A DNA stretch of 64,000 bases from assembly GCF_003269065.1 (NCBI RefSeq), contig NZ_QLTA01000031.1, forward strand, positions 1-64,000, read 5' to 3'. This document shows positions 46,644-54,087 of this stretch, one piece after another. Under the pieces are notes generated by a model, which had not been told where the DNA came from, ran no database searches, and worked only from the letters and a program-made list of their open reading frames with translations. A program made the translations under genes and the position numbers. Each line of letters starts with the position of its first letter. Position 1 is the stretch's first letter. This stretch comes from Paracidovorax anthurii. Lineage in GTDB: Bacteria > Pseudomonadota > Gammaproteobacteria > Burkholderiales > Burkholderiaceae_C.

Positions 46644-47876
46644 TCAGCGCCGGTCCGCCAGGCGCACCGCCAGCGCGCCGGCCGATGCCAGCGTGGCCAG
46701 CGCCACCACGCCCGTCCAGCCCCAGCGCGCCAGGGCCACCGCGCCCAGCGCCGAGCCCGCCGCCATGCCCACGAAAACGCCCGTGACCAGCAGCGCATTC
46801 AGCCGGCTGCGCGCCGCGGGCTCCAGGCCGTAGACCAGCGTCTGGTGCGCCACCAGCGCGGCCTGGATGCCGAAGTCGAACCCCACGGCGCTCGCCACCA
46901 GCAGCGCCAGCTGCGCCCAGGCCGGCAGCCACTGCGCCAGGGCCAGCACCGCGAACGAGGCCAGCGCCAGCCCCGCGCCCAGGCAGGCCACCCGCTGCGG
47001 CCCCGCGCGGTCGGCCAGCCGCCCTGCCAGCGGCGCGGCCAGCGCGCCCGCCGCCCCGGCCAGGCCGAACGCCCCCGCCGCCGCACTGCCCCAGTGGAAC
47101 CGGCTGTGCAGCATCACCGCCAGCGTGGACCAGAACGCGCTGAACGCCACCGCGAGCAGGCCCTGCGCCAGCGCCGCGCGGCGCAGCGGCCGATGGGCGC
47201 GCCAGAGCGAGGCCATCGACGCCAGCAGCGCGCCGTAGCCCAGGCGCGTCGTCGGCGCGAAGCCGGGCAGCCCGCGCCACACCGCCACCCCGAGCAGGGC
47301 CACGGCCACCGCCGCCGCGAGGTACACCGCGCGCCAGCCGAAGTGCTCCGCGCCCAGCCCGCTCACCACCCGCGACAGCAGGATGCCCAGCAGCAGCCCC
47401 GTCATCACCGTGCCCACCACCTTGCCGCGCCGGTGCTCCGGCGCCAGCGTGGCGGCGGCCGGCACCACGTCCTGCGCCAGCGTGGCGGCCAGCCCCACGG
47501 CCAGGCTGGCCGCCAGCAGCGCGCCGATGCCGGGCGCCAGCCCGCTGGCCAGCAGCGCCGCCGCCAGCGCGACGGCCTTGGCGAGGATGATGCGCCGCCG
47601 GTCGTAGCGGTCGCCCAGCGGCGCCAGCAGCAGGATGCCCAGCGCATAGCCCAGTTGTGTAAGCGTGGGCACGAAGCCCACCGTGCGCTCGGCCGCCCGG
47701 ATGTCGGAGCCCAGCACGCCCAGCATGGGCTGGCTGTAGTAGAGCGACGCCACGCTCACCCCGGCCGTGGCCGCCAGCAGCAGCACCAGCGGCGCGGGCA
47801 CCTCGGCGGCGGGCAGCGCGGGCGCCATGGCCCGTGCCGCCCCGGACCGGATATGCGCATCATGAATGGAAGACAT
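46644..47876 (-). CDS. MFS transporter
   Basis: 410 aa, twelve predicted membrane helices. The loop after helix 2 reads LAPLGDRYDRRRIIL (the MFS signature) and repeats in the second half as PLAGRLADRAGPQR. Family resemblance is to small-molecule/drug efflux MFS proteins. The substrate is unknown. It is divergent from a LysR gene (97 bp apart) that probably regulates it, and convergent with the second binding-protein gene. Confidence 0.88.
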   Translation of the reverse strand: MSSIHDAHIRSGAARAMAPALPAAEVPAPLVLLLAATAGVSVASLYYSQPMLGVLGSDIRAAERTVGFVPTLTQLGYALGILLLAPLGDRYDRRRIILAKAVALAAALLASGLAPGIGALLAASLAVGLAATLAQDVVPAAATLAPEHRRGKVVGTVMTGLLLGILLSRVVSGLGAEHFGWRAVYLAAAVAVALLGVAVWRGLPGFAPTTRLGYGALLASMASLWRAHRPLRRAALAQGLLAVAFSAFWSTLAVMLHSRFHWGSAAAGAFGLAGAAGALAAPLAGRLADRAGPQRVACLGAGLALASFAVLALAQWLPAWAQLALLVASAVGFDFGIQAALVAHQTLVYGLEPAARSRLNALLVTGVFVGMAAGSALGAVALARWGWTGVVALATLASAGALAVRLADRR

Positions 47877-47973
47877 CGATCACCTCTTGCGGAAACACCA
47901 TGGCCCGCAGTGTGTCGTTCATGGGCGCCGCGCGGTAGTGGCCCGGCGTGCAGATCTGTCATACGCTCTGCGC

Positions 47974-48951
47974 ATGACCAAGATGGACCCCACCCCGCCG
48001 TCCGGCGCCGACCGCATCGAGCTGCTGCAGACCTTCGTGCGCATCGTGGAAAGCGGCAGCCTCTCGGCCGCCGCGCAGCAGCTGGCCACCAGCCAGCCCA
48101 CCGTGAGCCGCCGCCTGCAGGCCCTGGAGCGCAGCCTGGGCCTGCGCCTGCTGCAGCGCTCCACCCACGGCATGAAGCTCACCGAGGACGGCCGGCGCTG
48201 CTTCGCCCATGCCAAGGAGCTGCTGGCGAACTGGCAGGCCATGGAATCGGACCTGCGCGGCGCGCACGACACGCCCCGGGGCACGCTGCGCGTGCAGGCG
48301 CCCCACGCCTTCGGCCAGGACCAGCTCATCGCCCCGCTGGTGGAGTACCTGCGCCGCTACCCCGGCGTGTCGGTGGAATGGCTGCTGCACGACCGGCAGC
48401 CGGACTTCATCGCCGAGGGCATCGACTGCGCCGTGCAGGTCGGCCCCGTGCGGGACCCCTCGGTCATCGCCGTGCGCGTGGCCGAGGTGCCGCGCATCGC
48501 CGTCGCCGCGCCCGCGCTGCTGGAGCGCCACGGCGGCCGGCCCCGGCACCCGCGCGACCTGCAGGCCCTGCCCTGGCTGGCCCTGCGCACCTACTACCAG
48601 CGCGAGATCGTGCTGCACCCGGTGCGCGCCAGCGGCGGCAGCGGCGCGAGCGCGGCGGCGGGCGCCGAAACCATCGCCATCCACCCGCGCATGGGCACCG
48701 ACAGCCTCTACGCCCTGCGCAACGCGGCCCTGGCCGGCCTGGGCGCGGCCCTGCTCTCCGCCTGGATCGCCCAGGACGACCTGCGCGCGGGGCGCCTCGC
48801 GCACCTCGTGCCCGCATGGCACGCGGCGCCGCTGCCGGTGCACCTGGTGTACCCGCCGGCGCGCCACCAGCCGGCGCGGCTGCGGGCCTTCCTGGAGGCC
48901 ATGCGGGAGGCGATCCCCTCGATCGCGGGCATGCAGGTGCGGGGCACGTGA
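47974..48951 (+). CDS. LysR-family transcriptional regulator
   Basis: 325 aa. Helix-turn-helix GSLSAAAQQLATSQPTVSRR and a substrate-binding domain with GTLRVQAPHAFGQDQLIAPL. It matches the CrgA/AaeR-like LysR subgroup in length. The ATG at 47974 is chosen; 47983 (MDPTP) is possible. Divergent from the MFS gene, so probably its regulator. The effector is unknown. Confidence 0.87.
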   Translation: MTKMDPTPPSGADRIELLQTFVRIVESGSLSAAAQQLATSQPTVSRRLQALERSLGLRLLQRSTHGMKLTEDGRRCFAHAKELLANWQAMESDLRGAHDTPRGTLRVQAPHAFGQDQLIAPLVEYLRRYPGVSVEWLLHDRQPDFIAEGIDCAVQVGPVRDPSVIAVRVAEVPRIAVAAPALLERHGGRPRHPRDLQALPWLALRTYYQREIVLHPVRASGGSGASAAAGAETIAIHPRMGTDSLYALRNAALAGLGAALLSAWIAQDDLRAGRLAHLVPAWHAAPLPVHLVYPPARHQPARLRAFLEAMREAIPSIAGMQVRGT

Positions 48952-48988
48952 CCGGGGCGGCCCGGCATCGCGGCCGCCGCCGTCCGCG

Positions 48989-49447
48989 TCACACCGGCAG
49001 CTCGGACGTGGACTTCACGCGCTGCATGGGGATCTCCGTCTTCACGCTCTGCACGCCGGGAATGCGGGTGAGGTGGCTGATCTGGAACTGCCGGTACGCA
49101 TCCAGGTCCGCGGCCACGATGCGCAGCAGGAAATCGCAGTCCCCGGCCATCAGGTGGCACTCCACCACCTGCGGCAAATCACGGACCGCGGCGGTGAACC
49201 CGTCCACGGTCGCCGCGTCCTGGCCCTTGAGCCAGATCCGCGCGAAGACCGTCAACCCCTGGCCGATGCGGCCCGGGTCGAGCACCGCCACGTAGCGCTG
49301 GATCACGCCCGCATCCTCCAGCAGCTTCACCCGCCGCAGGCAGGGGGACGGGGACAGGCCGACCTCCCGCGCCAGATCGACGTTCTGCAGCCGGCCATTG
49401 CGTTGGAGCGCGCGCAGGATGCGGCGGTCGAGTGCATCGAATTCCAT
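48989..49447 (-). CDS. Lrp/AsnC-family regulator
   Basis: 152 aa, the standard size. N-terminal HTH (MEFDALDRRILRALQRNGRL, REVGLSPSPCLRRVKLLEDA) and a C-terminal RAM domain (VVECHLMAGDCDFLLRIVAAD) that binds amino acids and forms octamers. It is divergent from azlCD, a branched-chain amino-acid exporter pair often controlled by Lrp-type regulators. The ATG at 49447 is chosen; 49459 is in frame. Confidence 0.9.
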   Translation of the reverse strand: MEFDALDRRILRALQRNGRLQNVDLAREVGLSPSPCLRRVKLLEDAGVIQRYVAVLDPGRIGQGLTVFARIWLKGQDAATVDGFTAAVRDLPQVVECHLMAGDCDFLLRIVAADLDAYRQFQISHLTRIPGVQSVKTEIPMQRVKSTSELPV

Positions 49448-49648
49448 GCGGAAGATCATTCCACACTTTGATGCCAAATTGGCATCCAGCGCCAAAAATC
49501 CAAAAAAACAAGGAATGAACAGCACCCAATTCCAGGGAGGCAGGCAGAGAATTCCTGGCTGCCATGCATTCCGCCTCCCCCCTTCCATCCCCCGCCGGCC
49601 CCGACCCGCCGCCAGGAGGCCCTTCGCGGCCTGCGGGCCTCGCTGCCG

Positions 49649-50290
49649 GTGATGCTCGGCTTCATTCCCTTCGCCCTCGTCCTGGGCGCGCAGGCGGCCC
49701 GTAAGGGCCTGGGCGCGCTGGAAGTAACCCTCATGACCGGGCTGAACTTCGGGGGCGGCTCGGAGTTCGCCGCCATCCGCCTGTGGACGTCGCCTCCGCA
49801 CGTGCTGCTCATCGTGGCGATGTCGTTCCTGGTGAACTGCCGCCACATCCTCATGGGCGCGGCGCTCGCCCCCTACCTGGAGCACCTGCCCCGGCGCCGC
49901 GCGCTGCCCGCGCTGTTCTTCATGTGCGACGAAAGCTGGGCGATGGCCCTGTCGGACGCGCAGCGCCGCGCGGCCCGGCGCATCAGCCTGCCGTACTACC
50001 TGGGCGTGTCGTCCGGCCTGTACGCCACCTGGGTGGCCTTCACCACGGTGGGCGCGGTCTTCGGGCCCGCAATCGGCGACGTGGAGCGGTATGGCTTCGA
50101 CATGGCGTTCACGGCCGTCTTCCTGGTGCTCCTGCGGGGCATGTGGAAAGGGGCCCGGCGCAGCCGCCCCTGGCTCGTCAGCCTTGCCGCCGCGGCCCTC
50201 GTCCACCGGCTCGTGCCCGGCGCCTGGTATGTCGCCGCGGGCGCGCTCGGCGGGCTGGCCGGCGCCGCGCTGCTGGCGCCCCGGAACTGA
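49649..50290 (+). CDS. azlC: AzlC-family branched-chain amino-acid exporter subunit
   Basis: 213 aa from GTG 49649, multi-helix membrane protein with GFIPFALVLGAQAARKGLG and FLVNCRHILMGAALAPYL, conserved in AzlC. Forms an exporter with AzlD. The coding frame continues upstream as RRQEALRGLRASLPV, which looks like the normal AzlC N-terminus, but this frame has no ATG; the only nearby ATG (49564) is in another frame, with a C-run and GC-rich repeats between. The start is therefore uncertain, or the 5' end carries a small frameshift. Confidence 0.82.
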   Translation: MMLGFIPFALVLGAQAARKGLGALEVTLMTGLNFGGGSEFAAIRLWTSPPHVLLIVAMSFLVNCRHILMGAALAPYLEHLPRRRALPALFFMCDESWAMALSDAQRRAARRISLPYYLGVSSGLYATWVAFTTVGAVFGPAIGDVERYGFDMAFTAVFLVLLRGMWKGARRSRPWLVSLAAAALVHRLVPGAWYVAAGALGGLAGAALLAPRN

Positions 50291-50293
50291 ACC

Positions 50294-50593
50294 ATGGACA
50301 CCACCACCGTCGTCACGCTGGTGCTCATGGCGGCCAGCACGTATTTCACGCGGGTGATCGGCTATCTGCTGCTCAGGGGGCGAACGCTCGGCCCGCGCCT
50401 GCAGTACGTGATGGAGAGCCTGCCCGGCTGCGTCCTGGTCTCCGTCATCGCGCCCGCCTTCGTGTCCGAGCGGCCCGCCGACCTGCTGGCGCTGGCCCTC
50501 ACCCTGGCTGCGGCCACGCGGTTGTCCCTCCTGCCCACGGTGCTGATCGGTATCGTGTCGGCCGGACTGCTGCGACAACTGCTTCCCGCATGA
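50294..50593 (+). CDS. azlD: AzlD-family exporter subunit
   Basis: 99 aa with three to four membrane helices (VVTLVLMAASTYFTRVIGYL, LPGCVLVSVIAPAFV, LLPTVLIGIVSAGLL). AzlD is the small partner of AzlC in export of branched-chain amino acids and analogues. It starts 3 nt after azlC and its stop overlaps the start of the alpha/beta hydrolase gene (ATGA), so the three genes form one unit. Confidence 0.9.
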   Translation: MDTTTVVTLVLMAASTYFTRVIGYLLLRGRTLGPRLQYVMESLPGCVLVSVIAPAFVSERPADLLALALTLAAATRLSLLPTVLIGIVSAGLLRQLLPA

Positions 50594-51423
50594 ACACCCC
50601 GCCCCCCGACGACGAAAGCCCTTCCCCGCCACGCGATCTGTGGATCGACCACCCGCGGGGCCGCCTCTTCGCGCGGCGCTGGAGCCCGGCGCAGGCCCCG
50701 CGCGCCCTGGCGCCCATCGTGCTGTTCCACGACTCGCTGGGCTGCGTGGACCTGTGGCGCGGCCTGCCCGCCCGGCTGTGCGAGGCCACGGCCCGCCCCG
50801 TCATCGCCTACGACCGGCTGGGGTTCGGCCGGTCCGAGGCCCGCGAGGGCCGGCCGCCGCTGGATTTCATCGCCGAAGAGGCCCGGGAGTTTTTCCCGGC
50901 GTTGCGCGGGCAACTCGGCATCGGGCGGTTCGTGGCGCTGGGGCACAGCGTGGGTGGCGGCATGGCGATCGAGTGCGCCGCCCGCTTCGCCCGCGACTGC
51001 GAAGCCCTCGTCACGATCGCGGCCCAGGTCTTCCCGGAGGACCGCACCCTGGCGGGCATCCGCCGGGCCCGGGAGCAGTTCCGCGACCCCGCGCAGGTGC
51101 AGCGGCTGATGAAATACCACGGGGACAAGGCGCCCTGGGTGCTGGATGCCTGGATCGAACGCTGGCTGGACCCGGCATTCGCGCCCTGGTCGCTCGCCGG
51201 CGTGCTGCCGGGAGTGGCCTGCCCGGTGCTGGCGATCCATGGCGGGCAGGACGAATACGGCTCCACCCGGCATCCACGGCGCATCGGCGAGCTGGCCGCC
51301 GGCGCGGCCGAGGTCACGATCCTGCCCGGCGCCGGCCACGTGCCGCACCGGGAGGACGAGCCCGGCCTCCTCGCCCTCGCCGCGCGCTTCCTGGCCGGCA
51401 CCGCGGGGCCGGCCGCGCGCTGA
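50590..51423 (+). CDS. Alpha/beta-fold hydrolase
   Basis: 277 aa. Oxyanion region IVLFHDSLGCVDLW, nucleophile elbow LGHSVGGGMAIE, acid in IHGGQDEYGS and catalytic His in PGAGHVPHRED, i.e. a complete triad. It is translationally coupled to azlD by a 4-nt overlap, an unusual partner for an amino-acid exporter. Substrate unknown; an ester or lactone hydrolase is likely. Confidence 0.87.
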   Translation: MNTPPPDDESPSPPRDLWIDHPRGRLFARRWSPAQAPRALAPIVLFHDSLGCVDLWRGLPARLCEATARPVIAYDRLGFGRSEAREGRPPLDFIAEEAREFFPALRGQLGIGRFVALGHSVGGGMAIECAARFARDCEALVTIAAQVFPEDRTLAGIRRAREQFRDPAQVQRLMKYHGDKAPWVLDAWIERWLDPAFAPWSLAGVLPGVACPVLAIHGGQDEYGSTRHPRRIGELAAGAAEVTILPGAGHVPHREDEPGLLALAARFLAGTAGPAAR

Positions 51424-51446
51424 GCGCACCCTTACTGCGTGCCGGC

Positions 51447-52553
51447 TCAGGCCACCTTCAGCGCCGCCAGCCCCGCGGCCACCCGCTCCCTCTCGGCCAC
51501 CCGCGCCCGCACGCGCGGCAGCAGCTCGCGGCCGTATTCGATCGCGTCCACCAGCGGGTCGAAGCCGCGCACCAGGAAGGTGGTGATGCCCAGGTCGTAG
51601 TACTTCAGCAGCGCGTCGGCCACCTGGTCGGGCGTGCCCACGAGCGAGGTGGAATTGGAGCGCCCGCCGTTCTCGCGCGCGATGGCCGTCCACAGGCGCT
51701 CGTCCACGCGGTCGCCATGCGCGGCGTCGGAGAGCAGGCGGCGCGCGCCCTCGCTCTGCTGCGGGCCAGGGCCCCGGGTGTAGCCCTGCGCCACCTTCAG
51801 GCGCCGCGTGGTCTCCAGGATCTCCTCGGCGCGGGCCCAGGCCTCGTCCTCGGTGCGGCCCAGGATCGGGCGGAAGGAGATGCTGAACCCGATGCCGCGC
51901 CCATGGCCGGCGGCCTCGGCCCGCACGCGGCGCACCAGGTCGCCCGCCTGCGCCAGCGATTCGCCCCAGAGCGCGTACACGTCCGCATGCCGGCCGGCCA
52001 CGCGCAGCGCGGGCTCCGAGGCGCCCCCGAAGTAGAGCGGCACCCCGCCGGCCTGCAGCGGCTTGACTTCCGACCACGCGCCCTGCACGCGGTAGTGCGC
52101 GCCCTCGTGGTCGAAGGGCTGATCCTCGGTCCACACGCGGCGCAGCAGGCCCAGGTATTCGTCGGTGCGCGCATAGCGCTCGTCATGGCCCAGGAAATCG
52201 CCGTCGCGGCGCTGGTCCTCGTCGGAGCCGCCCGTGATGGTGTGCACCGCGAGCCGGCCGCCGCTGTAATGGTCCAGCGTGGCGAACTGGCGCGCCGCCA
52301 GCGTGGGCGCGACGAAGCCCGGCCGGTGCGCCAGCAGGAACCCGATGCGGTCGGTGGCCGCCGCCGCGTAGGCCACGGTCAGCACCGTGTCCGGGCTGGT
52401 GGCGCTGGCGGGCACCAGGATGCGGTCGAAGCCCGCGTGCTCGTGCGCCTGGGCGAAGGCCCGCACATAGGCGGGATTCACGGCCGGGCCCTGGCGGGCG
52501 ATGGTTTCGGACACCTCGTGCGGCTGGATCATTCCGATGAACTGGACGGACAT
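51447..52553 (-). CDS. LLM-class flavin-dependent alkanesulfonate monooxygenase-like
   Basis: 368 aa bacterial-luciferase-like protein of the SsuD group: MSVQFIGMIQPHEVSE, RPGFVAPTLAARQFATLDH, GRLAVHTITGGSDEDQRRDG and VPLYFGGASEPAL. SsuD enzymes use FMNH2 and O2 to release sulfite from alkanesulfonates. AAGGAG precedes the ATG at 52553. It is a single gene; the FMN reductase and transporter it would need are elsewhere. A motif shared with the aldolase operon lies 76 nt upstream, linking both to one regulator. Confidence 0.9.
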   Translation of the reverse strand: MSVQFIGMIQPHEVSETIARQGPAVNPAYVRAFAQAHEHAGFDRILVPASATSPDTVLTVAYAAAATDRIGFLLAHRPGFVAPTLAARQFATLDHYSGGRLAVHTITGGSDEDQRRDGDFLGHDERYARTDEYLGLLRRVWTEDQPFDHEGAHYRVQGAWSEVKPLQAGGVPLYFGGASEPALRVAGRHADVYALWGESLAQAGDLVRRVRAEAAGHGRGIGFSISFRPILGRTEDEAWARAEEILETTRRLKVAQGYTRGPGPQQSEGARRLLSDAAHGDRVDERLWTAIARENGGRSNSTSLVGTPDQVADALLKYYDLGITTFLVRGFDPLVDAIEYGRELLPRVRARVAERERVAAGLAALKVA

Positions 52554-52628
52554 GCGAACTCCTTTGCGGCCCCGGGGCGGGGCATGGGAAAAGAACGCCG
52601 GCATGATCCGCCCCGGCGCGCGGGCCGG

Positions 52629-52652
52629 CCAACGAAGGAAAACGTCTGAGCA
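52629..52652 (-). promoter_or_regulatory. Shared 24-bp upstream motif, site 2
   Basis: Minus strand TGCTCAGACGTTTTCCTTCG followed by TTGG, 76 nt before the LLM monooxygenase start; 22/24 identical to 45390..45413. Confidence 0.6.
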
Positions 52653-52758
52653 ACTGCGGTCCGTGCGCGCCCATGTGCATTCGTGTGTGCGTTCGTGCGC
52701 GTCCATGGTCCAATTCCAGCCATCGTCTCCCCCGGCCCCGCGCCCCGCCCCGACACCC

Positions 52759-53325
52759 ATGACCCCGCCGCGCCCCGACACCCCTCCGCCCACGCTCCCC
52801 CACCTTGGCGCCCGGCCGGCCGGCGAGCCCCTGCGGGTGCTCATGGTCTGCATGGGCAACATCTGCCGCAGCCCCACGGCCCACGGCGTGCTGGAAAAAA
52901 TGGTGGCCGACGCGGGCCTGGCGCACCGCATCCAGGTCGATTCCGCCGGCACGCACGACTACCACGTGGGCGAGCCGCCGGACCGCCGCGCGCAGGCGCA
53001 CGCGCTGCGCCGGGGCTACAACCTCTCCGCCCAGCGTGCGCGCCATCTGGAACGCCGCGACTTCGCGGATTTCGACCTCGTGCTGGTGATGGACGACCGC
53101 AACGAATCCGCGGCCCGGGGCCTCTGCCCGCCCGCCCAACGGGAGCGGCTGCGCCGCCTGACCGACTTCTGCCGGCACGCCACGGCCCACGAGGTGCCCG
53201 ATCCCTACTACGGCGGCGCGGACGGCTTCGAGCACGTGCTGGACGTGGTGGAAGACGCCTGCGCGGGCCTGCTGGCGGCCCTGGAGCCCGCGCCCTCCGC
53301 CAGCGGGCCCGGCGCAACCGCCTGA
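52759..53325 (+). CDS. Low-molecular-weight protein tyrosine phosphatase
   Basis: 188 aa. The P-loop VCMGNICRSP (C-x5-R-S) and the general acid in VPDPYYGG define the LMW-PTP family; DSAGTHDYHVGEPPDRR is also conserved. The first ~28 residues before LRVLMVCMGN are Pro-rich and extra, so the true start may be a little further in. It dephosphorylates phosphotyrosine on target proteins. No tyrosine kinase or exopolysaccharide genes adjoin it. Confidence 0.88.
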   Translation: MTPPRPDTPPPTLPHLGARPAGEPLRVLMVCMGNICRSPTAHGVLEKMVADAGLAHRIQVDSAGTHDYHVGEPPDRRAQAHALRRGYNLSAQRARHLERRDFADFDLVLVMDDRNESAARGLCPPAQRERLRRLTDFCRHATAHEVPDPYYGGADGFEHVLDVVEDACAGLLAALEPAPSASGPGATA

Positions 53326-53423
53326 GCGGAGCGCCGGCCGGCGAGCAGGCAAGCGACCAAACCGCCGATCCATATGCGAAACCATCAGTACCCGGCCGCG
53401 CGGCCCGCTGCTGCAATCGGCAC

Positions 53424-54038
53424 ATGCCCCGCTCCGCCACCGAACCCACCGACCTCGCGCCCCTGCGGCATTTCGTGCGGCGCTTCACCCAGCTCATCGA
53501 CCAGCGCCCGGCCGAGCCCGAGGTGATCGAGCGCGGCGGCGCCCTGCTGCGCGAACTGGTCGCCCGCGACGGCTGGCTGCCGGCGGACTATGCCCGCCCG
53601 GACGCCACGCGCTACCAGCAATACCTGCTGCACGCCGACGCGCTGGACCGCTTCTCGGTGGTCAGCTTCGTGTGGGGCCCGGGCCAGTCCACGCCCATCC
53701 ACGACCACACGGTGTGGGGCCTCATCGGCATGCTGCGCGGCAGCGAGGATTCGCAGGCCTATTCGCAGGACGCGGCCGGCCGCTGGCAGCCGCACGGCCC
53801 CGCCCACCGCCTGCGGCCCGGCGACGTGGAGGCCGTCTCGCCCACGCTGGGCGACGTGCACCGCGTCAGCAACGCCCAGGCCGATGCCGTGTCGGTCAGC
53901 ATCCACGTGTACGGCGCCGACATCGGCAGCGTGCGCCGCTCGGTGTACCCGCCCGAGGGCGGGCGCAAGCCCTTCGTCTCGGGCTACGGCAACGCCACGC
54001 TGCCCAACCTGTGGGGGGCCGGCCCGCCCTCCGCGTGA
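53424..54038 (+). CDS. Thiol dioxygenase (cysteine/3-mercaptopropionate dioxygenase type)
   Basis: 204 aa cupin. Three-His iron site: H93 and H95 in PIHDHTVWG and H146 in LGDVHRVSN; the S-H-Y relay is visible in SVSIHVYGAD. These enzymes oxidise a thiol to a sulfinate with O2. Bacterial proteins with this form often prefer 3-mercaptopropionate over cysteine, so the substrate is open. It lies 49 nt before the multi-domain rhodanese gene and probably forms a thiol-oxidation operon with it. Confidence 0.9.
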   Translation: MPRSATEPTDLAPLRHFVRRFTQLIDQRPAEPEVIERGGALLRELVARDGWLPADYARPDATRYQQYLLHADALDRFSVVSFVWGPGQSTPIHDHTVWGLIGMLRGSEDSQAYSQDAAGRWQPHGPAHRLRPGDVEAVSPTLGDVHRVSNAQADAVSVSIHVYGADIGSVRRSVYPPEGGRKPFVSGYGNATLPNLWGAGPPSA

Positions 54039-54087
54039 CCGACGCACCCCATCCGCACGCACATCCGCTCCGCCTTCTCCGCACGCC

